Positions 18,755-26,868 of a DNA stretch of 64,000 nt are shown here, in pieces; positions within the stretch are counted from its first letter, which is position 1, and each line of letters starts with the position of its first letter. The notes below the pieces were generated by a model. The model saw only the letters and a list, made by a program, of their open reading frames with translations, was not told where the DNA came from and searched no databases. The stretch covers positions 31,584 through 95,583 of the forward strand of contig JABSOY010000018.1 in assembly GCA_013215385.1 (NCBI GenBank). Direction: 5' to 3'. The DNA is from Colwellia sp. (lineage in GTDB: Bacteria > Pseudomonadota > Gammaproteobacteria > Enterobacterales > Alteromonadaceae). A program made the position numbers and the translations under genes.

Positions 18755-18846
18755 TCTTCAAGAATAACTAAGACATCCATCGCAATTTAAAAAAACACAA
18801 TCCTTTACTAGAATTTATTAACCCACTTTATTAAAGGATTATTGTG

Positions 18847-18912
18847 ATGACCACCGCCAGAAAAAACCTGATAAATTTATGACACCCCTTATTGCCATTG
18901 TATTTCACTCTA
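18847..18912 (+). pseudogene. Relic of a REP-associated (Y1) transposase, N-terminus only
   Basis: ATG at 18847 gives MTTARKNLINL, then a stop. One frame over, DTPYCHCISL follows at once. MTTARKNLI followed by DTPYYHCIS is the hallmark start of TnpA_REP/Y1 transposases that mobilise REP hairpins. The frameshift and the absence of the catalytic HUH and tyrosine regions show it is dead. It hints that REP-like hairpins in this genome were once mobile. Confidence 0.75.
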
Positions 18913-19017
18913 AATACTAAAGTGCTCGAAAGTTAAATAGATAGCCATATAATTGATATACAGCTTTGTGCGCATTGTTGACGTTAACTACAGATTGTTC
19001 TTTAGGACAAGTGCTAG

Positions 19018-19075
19018 CCATAAGCTGACATTAGCTTTTGAGTTACTAACGGCAGATCAGTGATCCTAGAGTTGT
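19018..19075 (+). repeat. Dispersed repeat, type A
   Basis: Contains AGCTGACATTAGCTTTTGAG followed by TTACTAACGGCAGATCAG. A near-identical copy is at 21692-21750 (AGCTGACATTAGCTTTTAAG, TTATTAACGGTAGCTCAG) and a weaker one at 14785-14835. It is non-coding. Confidence 0.65.
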
Positions 19076-19150
19076 CGTTTTTACATAAACAATCACATTT
19101 ATTCAAAACTAAAATTATGCCTAAAACCTTTGCACGGAATTAGATCTCAA

Positions 19151-19260
19151 ATCTCCAAAGCGGACATTGGAATTATTTAAGTTTTAAATAAATTTAGAGC
19201 ATTAAGTCTATGGCGCTTTCGCCCCATAGTGAGTTAGAAGCTAATCGTCACTCTTACCAC
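19151..19260 (+). repeat. Dispersed repeat, type B
   Basis: Begins AAAGCGGACATTGG and includes TAGAGCATTAAGTC, TATGGCGCTTTCGCC and AGTGAGTTAGAAGC, then CTAATCGTCACTCTTACCAC. A related copy is at 21822-21945 and an inverted one at 36838-36915. The family seems to be non-coding mobile or recombinogenic DNA. Confidence 0.65.
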
Positions 19261-19569
19261 AAAGAAGACATAAGCTATTATAGATAATTGGACAGGTTGG
19301 ATTAGATTTTGGTGTCCGTTAAAACGGGGGAAGATCACTTTGCATGAGCAAGTGACGGCCATTTATTGATAAGTCACAGAAGATAAAGGTATTGTTTTCT
19401 TTAAACCATTCAAGTGCTTGTGCTTGTAATTACATCACACTCATTCTGCCCAAAGAAAGTGACGTTGAATGCTACAAAGAAAACCAAAATCACAATTTAC
19501 TATATAAGTGAACCGGGCTTGTTCAACATCCAGATAAGGTGTCGACTGCGCGACACTTATCCTTATTTT

Positions 19570-19780
19570 TTATATGTGTTTTGGTGAGAAACTTGACCAG
19601 CCTTTTAACACGCCAACTGAATATGAAACTCCGTATATAGTACAAATAAATGAGCTCCACAACAGAAAAGAAACCCCTGGTTGCTGTACCTGAACTGAGT
19701 TCGGCATGAATGCTACAACAATGCCACCGACACCACGAATTAAATATACAGCAGTGATTGTAGATAAACAAAACTTAAGA
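19570..19780 (-). pseudogene. Truncated cassette gene: C-terminal half of a four-helix membrane protein
   Basis: The C-terminal 70 residues (TITAVYLIRGVGG, LLWSSFICTIYGV, KGWSSF) resemble the end of the intact membrane protein at 24111-24569 (TLVYLVRGIVGF, IIWSSVICLGFGL, HQWSYI). The first half is missing. What precedes it on the minus strand is attC sequence (19782-19872), and the open frame through the attC up to 19917 is only chance coding. So a cassette gene lost its 5' half next to an attC site. Confidence 0.65.
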
Positions 19781-19781
19781 T

Positions 19782-19872
19782 GCCAACGCCACAATAAGCG
19801 GCTAAGTAATAGTTGGCTAAAATGTGTAGCTAAACGAATCGCAGCCAACTGTGAGTGTTCGTTTGATTGCCT
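19782..19872 (-). other. attC-like integron recombination site 1
   Basis: GGCGTTGGC-type core at one end, inner arms AGTTGGCTAA and CAGCCAACTG about 30 bases apart, and a TAAGCGGC/GCCGCTTA element. The other end (ATCAAACGAAC) is less canonical. The same arm sequence recurs in the sites at 22675 and 30346. It lies between the broken response regulator and the truncated membrane gene. Confidence 0.6.
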
Positions 19873-20101
19873 GCTCGCGTGAAACTTCACGAATTTTATT
19901 ACAAATACTAAAGCCATCTAAATTCGGCAACATAACATATAATAAAATACAGTCAAAGCTTCTTGCTAATGCTACTTCTGGACCTTTTTGATCGTCTTGT
20001 TAACTAGATACCTCAAAGTCATGTAAGGTGAATAAATCGGTTAAGCCATGTAAAATAGCGGCTTTGTCTTCGACAATATGTAGTTTAGGTTTATAAGACA
20101 A
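19866..20101 (-). pseudogene. Response regulator receiver domain, broken by a stop and cut by attC
   Basis: TTG at 20101 (AGGA upstream) opens LHIVEDKAAILHGL, then DLFTLHDFEVSS and a TAA at 20000-20002. After it in the same frame come KGPEVALARSFDCILLYVML, then PNLDGFSICNKIREVSREQ. The phosphoacceptor site is spoiled (LLDVMLP expected, LLYVMLP seen), and the frame runs straight into attC sequence. The DNA-binding output domain is missing. It is a dead OmpR-type regulator fragment. Confidence 0.75.
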
Positions 20102-20269
20102 AAGATATTCCTATGCTTAGTGAGTCGGGATAGAGCAATGAGGCCATAGGTAGCTAATGATAAGCTAAATTTAACCTTAAAACGCTTATTTCTTTAAGCT
20201 AAAAATGACAGGAGAAAGCCTCCTACTGTAAAAAAATCATGAACCATATGTGGGCTTGAGTGAATCATT

Positions 20270-21484
20270 TCAAGAGGCCAGAACTTGTTTTTTTCTGCCA
20301 TTTAATAACCAACCAATAGGGGTTCCTTTTACCAGTATTAGGTAACTCAACATGGTAATAAATAAAGTGGCAAGGCTACTAAGTAAAAACTTAAGCCACA
20401 TGTTCATGTCAATATCAGTAAGAGCGAATTGAATCATTAGTAAAATAGGCATATGTATCAAGTACACCCAGTAAGATGAGTCAGAGATAAACCTCAATAA
20501 TTTACTTTGTTTGTTTAAATACTTTTTACCTAGCAGTAAACAATATATCGTCATATATACCGCAATAAATGCCTCGCATATTGCGGCACTTAAGTGACTC
20601 AGTGTTGGCGTAAATCCATCCATAGCAATGGCCATAGCCTCTTCTATTGAGACAGTTGCGGGAAGAAAGTAATAGAAAACAGTGAAAGCGAGTAAAGAAA
20701 TGGCTAAGAACTTATTCTTATAAGGTTCAAATTCATCTAGTAAACTTTGCTTTAAGAAAATAAGTGCCCCTAAAATAAAGAACAGACCATAAAAACCAAA
20801 TGACCATAATTCAGGGTAGAATTTGTCTGGTGCAGCGTGCGGTGCTGATTGAATAAACATTGCTGGGCTTATTAATATAGGTAATACAAAGACAACAAAC
20901 CTAGTTGAAGATATTTTATCTATTATTTTGCTTTGAAAAAACTTGAGTTTATAAAGTGCTGCTGTTGATAAAACAAATAAAAATAAATTAAACAAAAACC
21001 ATAGGTGCATTGTTGATAGTGGTGGTTGCTTAGCGTCAGGGTTCTCTATCAATGTTTTAATAAAGACTAACAAAGGGGATAAATTTTCAACATGGCTTAC
21101 AGCCCAGTTGATGGCCATAAAAATAGCCGCTGCTAACAAGGGGAAAAAAATAAGGAATGGCAATAATATTCGTATTGCACGGTTTTTGATAAAACCAGTA
21201 AGTCCTCTTTTTTGAATGAGCATAATGGCAAAGAAACCTGAAACTAAAAAGAAAGTAGGCATTCGAAACAGGTGAGTAAATAGGGTGACAATCTCAATGG
21301 TGACTGAACTATCGGTGTCAGCGGTAAACCAAAAACCTTGCATCAGTGGGCTGTAAGCTAAAGCTGCATGGAACATGATACCCAAAAGCATAGCCAGTGC
21401 TCTGATATTATCTAAATAATGGTATCTTATTTTAGTACTGTTTTCTGATAAAAGAGAAAGCTTGCTATTATTAGCACGTGTCAT
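20270..21484 (-). CDS. Acyltransferase family 3 / OpgC-like membrane protein
   Basis: An upstream ATG at 21523 lacks a ribosome binding site; ATG at 21484 (AAGGG ahead) is preferred, giving about 404 residues. The protein has ten or more membrane helices and the acyltransferase-3 signature near the start: YHYLDNIRALAMLLGIMFHAA, with the conserved R and H. PTFFLVSGFFA and RAIRILLPF follow. Such enzymes transfer acyl or succinyl groups to glucans or surface polysaccharides. No glycan operon is adjacent; it lies by itself in the cassette region. Substrate unknown. Confidence 0.82.
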   Translation of the reverse strand: MTRANNSKLSLLSENSTKIRYHYLDNIRALAMLLGIMFHAALAYSPLMQGFWFTADTDSSVTIEIVTLFTHLFRMPTFFLVSGFFAIMLIQKRGLTGFIKNRAIRILLPFLIFFPLLAAAIFMAINWAVSHVENLSPLLVFIKTLIENPDAKQPPLSTMHLWFLFNLFLFVLSTAALYKLKFFQSKIIDKISSTRFVVFVLPILISPAMFIQSAPHAAPDKFYPELWSFGFYGLFFILGALIFLKQSLLDEFEPYKNKFLAISLLAFTVFYYFLPATVSIEEAMAIAMDGFTPTLSHLSAAICEAFIAVYMTIYCLLLGKKYLNKQSKLLRFISDSSYWVYLIHMPILLMIQFALTDIDMNMWLKFLLSSLATLFITMLSYLILVKGTPIGWLLNGRKKQVLAS

Positions 21485-21691
21485 ATCTGAGCCCTTAAAT
21501 ATATTTTTTAATATGGATTGCATGTACAGCTAATTAAGTCGTTTTAGCCGTTATAACCAACCCATTTGATAAGCGATATTTGCCAATAAAACGTAAGAAC
21601 CAGTTTGCTTATATTGTGCTAAAAACTCAGTAAATAAGCTTTGTTTGTCAGAGAAACCATTAGTAAAACTGGAACGAATAATTCCCATTAT

Positions 21692-21750
21692 AGCCAATAG
21701 CTGACATTAGCTTTTAAGTTATTAACGGTAGCTCAGAGCCTATTGCGGTC
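21692..21750 (+). repeat. Dispersed repeat, type A copy
   Basis: Very similar to the copy at 19018-19075 (AGCTGACATTAGCTTTTAAG and the following TTATTAACGGTAGCTCAGAG). Confidence 0.65.
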
Positions 21751-21821
21751 ATTCTAATTTAAATGCTTTTATTTATTTGTACCCAAAATCTTACTTAATA
21801 TTTAGCATACGATTATGTACA

Positions 21822-21945
21822 CAATCTCTAAAGCGGACATTAGAATCATCTAAGGTCTACATAAAGTAGAGTATTAAATCTAAGACGCTAATGAGATAGT
21901 GCTAACCGTCACTGTTACCACTAAGCCGACCTAATTATTAGAGCA
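21822..21945 (+). repeat. Dispersed repeat, type B copy
   Basis: AAAGCGGACATTAGAATCAT, then TAGAGTATTAAATCTA and GCTAACCGTCACTGTTACCA. It matches the copy at 19151-19260 in order and spacing, with indels, and the inverted copy at 36838-36915. Confidence 0.65.
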
Positions 21946-22008
21946 ATTAACACTATTTTTATGTCAGCTATCTTCAGGGATAGCTGACATTAGAAGGATT
22001 TTTCTATG
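21930..22008 (+). repeat. Dispersed hairpin repeat, type C
   Basis: CCTAATTATTAGAGCAAT, then a perfect 12-base inverted repeat ATGTCAGCTATC / GATAGCTGACAT (21961-21990) with a 6-base loop, then TTTTCTATGGC. A copy at 26579-26680 has the same flanks with a mismatched stem. Confidence 0.65.
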
Positions 22009-22085
22009 GCACTTCCGCCTCCAGAGCGAGATATAGTTACAATTACTTTAGTCGCACTTCAAAGTTGATACTAAGCAACTATTTC

Positions 22086-22607
22086 CTATGAATTATACAT
22101 CATTAAACGTGCCTTAGCAGAGAATAATAATACAACAGAGTACATCTTATGAAACCAAGATAGAGCTTGAAAAACGAGACCAAAGGAAGAGCTACCCGTT
22201 TTGATGTTTTTTATAGGAACAACAGCAGACCCAAAATACAATCTTGTTGTAATGCCATTTTCACTCTCCACATGTTTAATCATGAGCCACGACCTAGTGC
22301 GCTTTTGGTAATCGCACATTAGCAATTGATTTTCACATCGTTTTTCCACGATCCAAGCAGAAAATGTATCAGTTTCTCCATCTGCTAAAAGAACAACTTG
22401 TGCATCTGATGACGGTTTTGACACTACCCACTTTAAAATTGACCGCTCTAACTTAAAAACTGATGTAGTGTAAAAAGCGTTCACATATTGTGAATGAGTT
22501 ACTGTACGGGATATTTCGGTACAATAGCAATCGGTGTAAGCCCCATTCTGTTGATAGGTATTCAGTAATGCATTATCTGGAAGCGGGCATGACTCTATTG
22601 AAAACAT
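22086..22607 (-). CDS. DUF2867-like cassette protein
   Basis: This 173-residue cytosolic protein contains HSQYVNAFYTTSVFKLER, then DTFSAWIVEKR, QLLMCDYQKRTRSWLM, TRLYFGSAVVP and SWFHKMYSVVLL. This resembles the DUF2867 family, which I recall from short proteins with an aromatic-rich beta sheet. It lies just 5' of attC2 in the minus orientation, so it is part of the cassette array. Its own 3' flank holds repeats instead of a clear attC. No biochemical role is known. Confidence 0.6.
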   Translation of the reverse strand: MFSIESCPLPDNALLNTYQQNGAYTDCYCTEISRTVTHSQYVNAFYTTSVFKLERSILKWVVSKPSSDAQVVLLADGETDTFSAWIVEKRCENQLLMCDYQKRTRSWLMIKHVESENGITTRLYFGSAVVPIKNIKTGSSSFGLVFQALSWFHKMYSVVLLFSAKARLMMYNS

Positions 22608-22674
22608 GGTTTAGACCTTTATGAACAAAGCTCACTGCTTGAAATCAACTCAATACATCAGCAATGACTCTTGT

Positions 22675-22773
22675 TACCAACGCCCTGTTAACAGGCAATA
22701 ATATAGTTGGCTAAAATTAGCGACGAAGGAGCAAAAGCCAAGTGTATTTTGACCTTGTTTAACAGCTTGTTAT
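22675..22773 (-). other. attC recombination site 2
   Basis: On the minus strand it runs CATAACAAGCTGTTAAACA ... CTTGGCTTTTGC ... TTAGCCAACTATA ... CCTGTTAACAGGGCGTTGG. Core sites (AAC/GTT) lie at both ends with imperfect inverted repeats between, about 99 bases, typical of Vibrio/Alteromonadales chromosomal integrons. It follows the stop of the glycosyltransferase gene by about 20 bases. Confidence 0.8.
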
Positions 22774-22792
22774 GAATTTTTATACACTGTCA

Positions 22793-23512
22793 CTAACGTT
22801 TACCCTCGTACCAGTTCTTATCAAGGTATTCTCGCTCGCCTCCATGCATAGCTCTTATCACTCGGCATGGGTTGCCGAATATACGGACAAAATGCCAGTC
22901 TCCAAATTCGTCAAATTTTCTACAGGACGTTGTAATTGATTCAACTGATATCATTGTGTGTCGCCTGCCACTCTTGCGACCATGCGATTTGAGTCTTCTA
23001 AGAAAGTCAACATCCTCCGCGATATGTCGCTTTTCGTCGAACCCTCCGATAGCATCAAAATCAGACTTTTTGAACCAATACATTCCAAAAGATAGTCCAA
23101 GGATAAAAGCAGGAACCAGCATAATTCCATATCCGACAGCTATTCCAGGTGATAATCTTTCGGGCTTAATTCGTATACCACCACCAAGCGCATTAGGTAG
23201 TTTCACATGTTTAGATATTTCTGCTAAAACGCCTTTAGACATCCAGCTATCGGCATCAATGGTAATTACCCATTCAGTTTTTGCATGAGCAACCCCCGTA
23301 TTTCTGATTTCCGACAGGTTCTTTGAGTCGTTACTAACAACTGTAGCTCCATGAGATTTTGCAACATATTCTGTCTTATCAGTACACCTGTTTAAAACAA
23401 CTATAGTTTCTACTTGCAGGTCTTGTAGAGCTACCTGTTCATTTATTGATGCCAGACATCGACCAATGTACTTCTCTTCATTATGGGCTGGGATAACTAT
23501 GCTAATTTTCAT
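22793..23512 (-). CDS. Family 2 glycosyltransferase in an integron cassette
   Basis: This 239-residue GT-A enzyme begins MKISIVIPAHNEEKYIGRCL. The DxD metal-binding motif is D86-A-D88 (ITIDADSW). The acceptor-side acid pair is in GGFDEKRHIAEDVDF at about 157-172. GTs of this class move a sugar from a nucleotide sugar to a lipid or polysaccharide acceptor. No partner glycan genes are adjacent; it is bounded by attC sites on both sides (22675 and 23541), so it is a mobile cassette. Acceptor unknown. Confidence 0.85.
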   Translation of the reverse strand: MKISIVIPAHNEEKYIGRCLASINEQVALQDLQVETIVVLNRCTDKTEYVAKSHGATVVSNDSKNLSEIRNTGVAHAKTEWVITIDADSWMSKGVLAEISKHVKLPNALGGGIRIKPERLSPGIAVGYGIMLVPAFILGLSFGMYWFKKSDFDAIGGFDEKRHIAEDVDFLRRLKSHGRKSGRRHTMISVESITTSCRKFDEFGDWHFVRIFGNPCRVIRAMHGGEREYLDKNWYEGKR

Positions 23513-23540
23513 TTATATCACCTTAAGGAAAGTGTTTCTT

Positions 23541-23637
23541 ATGCATAATACCTACTTATGCGTAAAAATATAGCTGACTAAAATGTTGAACGGAGTGAAA
23601 ACAGCCAGTTGTATTTTTTCCGTTTGAAGTTTTTATG
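23541..23637 (-). other. attC-like recombination site 3 (diverged)
   Basis: Follows the layout of sites 2 and 4 with diverged arms: ATAGCTGACTAAAATG and AACAGCCAGTTGTA, flanked by CGGAGTG/CCGTTTG and ending in TTATGTG and TTATGCAT. Arms pair at 6 of 8 positions. It overlaps the last codons of the membrane protein at 23633. Confidence 0.6.
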
Positions 23638-24046
23638 TGTTGATTAGCACAAAAGCACTTACAAAACATATTGACGAGATTAAAAAGCCGAAAAATGGAA
23701 TTTTGAACCAGTAAATCTTTGCTAAAAACACATATGAAAAACCAATAATAGAAGGTAATACAGCAAACCAACTATTATTAGCAATAAATTGAATGTGTGA
23801 AAAAGCTAAAGGAATGTAAATTGCTGCAAAAAGTATTGCGCCTAAACTATGACTGGCATTGAAGCCAACAGTAGCATGCCAAACAGTTGTTTCTTTAGTT
23901 ATGTTTGGCGTTGCACTTTTCATTGCGGTAGTCACATCAGGGTCACGCGCATTGAACTTATCTGTAAAGAATGTGTAAATGAGATGCACAAAACCTAGTA
24001 AGCCAAATATTGAAGCACCTATAATGAATAATACTTGTGAAATCAC
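23633..24046 (-). CDS. Small four-helix membrane protein in a cassette (LIC_13387-like)
   Basis: This 137-residue protein uses a GTG start at 24046 with AAGGAG close upstream. Four membrane helices are predicted. Its middle holds ETTVWHATVGFNASHSLG, which I recall from LIC_13387-type proteins (function unknown). It ends inside attC site 3. The gene to its left on the array (23512) and the gene to its right (24111) are also cassette-like. No mechanism can be given. Confidence 0.62.
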   Translation of the reverse strand: MISQVLFIIGASIFGLLGFVHLIYTFFTDKFNARDPDVTTAMKSATPNITKETTVWHATVGFNASHSLGAILFAAIYIPLAFSHIQFIANNSWFAVLPSIIGFSYVFLAKIYWFKIPFFGFLISSICFVSAFVLINT

Positions 24047-24110
24047 GCCTAACTCCTTTAAAACACATAACAGCTATATGATGAAGACATTAAGAACCGC
24101 ATACTAATTT

Positions 24111-24569
24111 TCATGTATTGGAACCCATTATGTAGGACCATTGGTGAAACAAACCTATTATATGTACCAAGCCAAAGCCTAAACAAATGACTGAACTCCA
24201 AATTATAAATTTTGAGCCTAATGCTGTTATAAACGGTCTGTTATTATAAAAGAGTAATATGAATCCCACGATGCCACGTACTAAATATACTAATGTAATC
24301 AAAATCAACACTTCACCCATAGATGGCAGAGGCTCAATTAGCCCCGCACCAGAAAATGCAAACAATGAAAATAGAAAAAGAATTATTGCAATGAAAGACG
24401 TTACAAAAGCGGGATATAAAGAACCTTGCTCGGCCATCTTTGCAAACCTCTCGCCAGCTCCAAATTTTCTATACCAGTCGCTTCCTTTTACAATAATGCC
24501 GACATGTAAAATAGCAGCACTAAAACTTAACGCTCCTCCAAGCAATAGAAATGTGTCTATGTTATTCAT
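24111..24569 (-). CDS. Small four-helix membrane protein in a cassette
   Basis: This 152-residue membrane protein begins MNNIDTFLLLGGALSFSAAI and has four hydrophobic helices. A conserved HVGI (first helix) and VRGIVGF (third helix) suggest a family with the relic at 19570-19780. No catalytic motif is seen. The sequence between its stop and the next gene (24047-24110) has only a hint of an attC core (AGCTGTTATGTG on the minus strand), so the site may be very short or degenerate. Function unknown. Confidence 0.62.
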   Translation of the reverse strand: MNNIDTFLLLGGALSFSAAILHVGIIVKGSDWYRKFGAGERFAKMAEQGSLYPAFVTSFIAIILFLFSLFAFSGAGLIEPLPSMGEVLILITLVYLVRGIVGFILLFYNNRPFITALGSKFIIWSSVICLGFGLVHIIGLFHQWSYIMGSNT

Positions 24570-24725
24570 ATCAACCTCTTAGAAGAGATAACCCCAGCGC
24601 AACGTTAAAATAAGCTGACGGATGTATTAATGTGGTAAAAATACCAAAACGAGCAACTATTCATTTATATCGTCAATAAAATTGACCCATTATTTACAGT
24701 GATGAATAATTTCAATGAAAGTCAT

Positions 24726-25205
24726 TCAAGTTAAATGTTTCGTCATTTTCCCAATAGAAACAGGAATAACCTTATCAACCGTAAATGTTCGAACATATCG
24801 TGCTGATGACCACATATGTTTGTAACCCTTAAGTCTTTGAAATAGTTTTACTCTTTTACGAAAATGAGCCATTTCTTTTACTGTTATTTTTCTTCTTCTT
24901 CTTTCTTTTATCGTCACTAATAACCTTGTTGCTGGCGGGGTTGCAAACCGCCCCAAAAACAATGACTTTAGCCAAAACAAAAGTGAAGTATTCACTGCCA
25001 TAATACAGGCTTTATTATCAACTTGATCACCAAAACTTTTTGTAAACATCTCAATAAAATAACCACTTTCTTCATTTTTTAAATATACGCTGCCAATGGG
25101 TGAAATATGCGGATACCCTTCTTTTGAAATTACAGAAAGAGAGCAATAAAAACTGTTTTTGATGAGGCTTTTAATTTGGTTGAAATCTTTCACAAAGTAC
25201 TCCAT
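24726..25205 (-). CDS. Pyridoxamine 5'-phosphate oxidase-like flavin protein
   Basis: This 159-residue protein has the split-barrel signature of the PPOX family: FYCSLSVISKEGYPHISPIGS with FMN-phosphate contact positions near the N-terminus, then ESGYFIEMFTKSFGDQV. Members reduce or bind flavin, F420 or haem. Divergently transcribed from a TetR regulator; two perfect operator repeats lie between (25212-25261), one just before its start codon. Repression by that TetR is very likely. Substrate unknown. Confidence 0.72.
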   Translation of the reverse strand: MEYFVKDFNQIKSLIKNSFYCSLSVISKEGYPHISPIGSVYLKNEESGYFIEMFTKSFGDQVDNKACIMAVNTSLLFWLKSLFLGRFATPPATRLLVTIKERRRRKITVKEMAHFRKRVKLFQRLKGYKHMWSSARYVRTFTVDKVIPVSIGKMTKHLT

Positions 25206-25211
25206 ATCAAA

Positions 25212-25261
25212 ACATACCTTGTGGTATGTTTGGCGCTAAACTAACATACCTTTAGGTATGT
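25212..25261. promoter_or_regulatory. Twin TetR operators between the PPOX and TetR genes
   Basis: Two 18-bp palindromes, ACATACC-TTGT-GGTATGT at 25212-25229 and ACATACC-TTTA-GGTATGT at 25244-25261, have identical arms and centres 32 bases apart, about three helical turns. Such spacing places two dimers on one face of DNA and covers both promoters. Confidence 0.85.
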
Positions 25262-25288
25262 GGCAATTTTATCCGTGAAATATTATTT

Positions 25289-25819
25289 ATGACTGAAGTT
25301 ACGAAAGAACAATTACTAAAAGCTGGACTAAAGATCTTAGACACAACGGGACGTAGTTCACTTAAAATCAGCAACCTTTGCTCAAGTTTAAAGCTAACAA
25401 AAGGCTCTTTTTATCACTGGTTTAAGTCAAAAAAAGAATTTGATCTGAATTTACTGACCTATTGGAGAGAGTTATTTACCCGTCAATTTATTAAAGACGC
25501 AAATTTTGGTCAAAACTCAAAGGAAAAGTTAGTAAGACTTATTAAAATTTGTATTGAAAGTATAAAGGTAAATAGCCGCTTAGAAATAGAAATTAATATG
25601 TGGGCCAGACAAGATACGGTAATTGGTGAATTTATCGAAGAGGTCTATAAAGAAAGATTTAACTATCTTTTAAATTTATTTGAAGATATTTATCAAAACA
25701 AAAAAGAAGCTAAACGACATGCACTTATTCTTTCTTCTTTAGTTATTGGTGTTGACCTGTTTTATCAAAAACTTACCAAGCAGGAAATGGAATTGATCTT
25801 CAAGGAGTATCTTAGTTAA
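25289..25819 (+). CDS. TetR family repressor
   Basis: This 176-residue protein has a TetR helix-turn-helix at about residues 8-55 (LLKAGLKILDTTG, ISNLCSSLKLTKGSFYHWFKSKKEF). The ligand domain is unremarkable. It faces the PPOX-like gene with the twin ACATACC operators in between, so it probably represses itself and that gene. Inducer unknown. Its coding bias is like the surrounding genome, unlike the cassette genes. Confidence 0.88.
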   Translation: MTEVTKEQLLKAGLKILDTTGRSSLKISNLCSSLKLTKGSFYHWFKSKKEFDLNLLTYWRELFTRQFIKDANFGQNSKEKLVRLIKICIESIKVNSRLEIEINMWARQDTVIGEFIEEVYKERFNYLLNLFEDIYQNKKEAKRHALILSSLVIGVDLFYQKLTKQEMELIFKEYLS

Positions 25820-25882
25820 GTGCTAATAACACCATAAATAAACAAATGATGAAACTAACAAAAGTTAAGTATAAGTAAACAA

Positions 25883-26245
25883 ATGGTGAGTTTTAAGTGG
25901 AAGAATTATCGCGTAAAGGAGCAAAATAGACACCGCACCATGACGCTGACACACGATGAGTTTATCCGGCGTTTCTTGTTGCATGTCTTACCGAGTGGCT
26001 TTCACCGTATTCGACACTATGGTTTGACCTCTAATACGGGTCGTAAAAAGAACTTGGCTAAAGCACGCCAATTACTGAACGTTAACGTGCCTATCGTTGA
26101 AAATGATATAAAGGAAATTGATGAGGAAAAAACTCATGAGCCTTTACCTACCTTTGTTTGTCCATGTTGTGGCGCAGGCATGGTAGTGACCGAAGTATTG
26201 CTTCATTTATATTTACCGCGAGCACCGCCTAAACGGCTAAATTAA
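25883..26245 (+). pseudogene. C-terminal fragment of an IS91-family transposase
   Basis: The open frame encodes VSFKWKNYR, NRHRTMTLTHDEFIRRF, then LLHVLPSGFHRIRHYGLTSN and GRKKNLAKARQLL. This is the C-terminal part of IS91/IS801-type rolling-circle transposases. The N-terminal half with the catalytic HUH and tyrosine residues is missing. A CPCCGAGM zinc-knuckle remains near the end. The run CAATCCCCATAGCACCGAAT at 26450 and the following 60 bases look like the terminal region of such an element. Confidence 0.85.
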
Positions 26246-26520
26246 GTGTGACAGATGAGTAAGGCTAAATTATCAATAATGGAGATAAGGGATAGTTATG
26301 GTTTGTTTGCTCATTATTGTCGAATGTTCACTACAATAAAGTGATGTCAGAGAAAAATATCATGATGAAAAACGCAGTAACGCTGTTACAGAGTAACGAT
26401 AAAAATTCTCCACCATATTTCACCCACGAAAACCCAAAGACAATTAAGCAATCCCCATAGCACCGAATTTGATCCCCTCGGTTTCCACTTTGTGGGCCTT
26501 TTAGACATCAGCCGCTGGTG
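26246..26520. mobile_element. Probable IS91-type right-end sequence
   Basis: Follows the transposase fragment directly. The stretch AAGCAATCCCCATAGCACCG, then GATCCCCTCGGTTTCCACT, resembles the 3' ends of IS91-group elements, which lack terminal inverted repeats. It is inferred; ends cannot be fixed by eye. Confidence 0.4.
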
Positions 26521-26578
26521 ATGAACTATTGATAGGTTTTGTTGTGTGGCTGATATCTAAAAACCTTAACACAGCGGT

Positions 26579-26680
26579 CCTAATTATTAGAGCAATAAAC
26601 TCCATTTTCATGTCCGCTATCTTTAAGGATAACAGACATTAAATGAATTTTCCTAAGGCGTTATCGCCCAGTAGTGAGAT
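26579..26680 (+). repeat. Dispersed hairpin repeat, type C copy 2
   Basis: CCTAATTATTAGAGCAATAA, then the arms ATGTCCGCTATC and GATAACAGACAT with mismatches, then ATTTTCCTAAGGCG. It matches the copy at 21930-22008 and is fused to a type B-like end (CGTTATCGCCCAGTAGTGAG). Confidence 0.6.
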
Positions 26681-26868
26681 AAAAAGGTAATTAACGATTC
26701 AAACAAGACCCAACACTATAAGTCAGCTTGAACGAAAAACATAATACACCATTTTAATTTAATATTACTTAACCACCATACTTATTAATACATCAAACAA
26801 AAGGTCTTTTCCGTGCCTTTACTTACATTAGCGAACTTAAAAAATGATGTCCGTTTTTAGCATTTTGT

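Larger units (their letters stand above)
18755..19569. other. Non-coding stretch with REP-transposase relic and repeats
   Basis: Holds the REP transposase relic at 18847-18912, one type A repeat (19018-19075) and one type B repeat (19151-19260). From 19270 to 19569 I see nothing codable with confidence. Confidence 0.5.
21485..22085. other. Non-coding stretch of dispersed repeats
   Basis: Three repeat types lie in tandem here: A (21692-21750), B (21822-21945) and C (21930-22008). No gene is seen. Nothing else is recognised. Confidence 0.5.

Noticed and set aside
22872..23288. 138-codon plus-strand frame opposite the glycosyltransferase
   Set aside because: Shadow of the real minus-strand gene; no coding features.
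24050..24110. Possible short attC between the two small membrane proteins
   Set aside because: Only one core-like element (AGCTGTTATGTG) is seen and no pairing arms; not annotated as a site.
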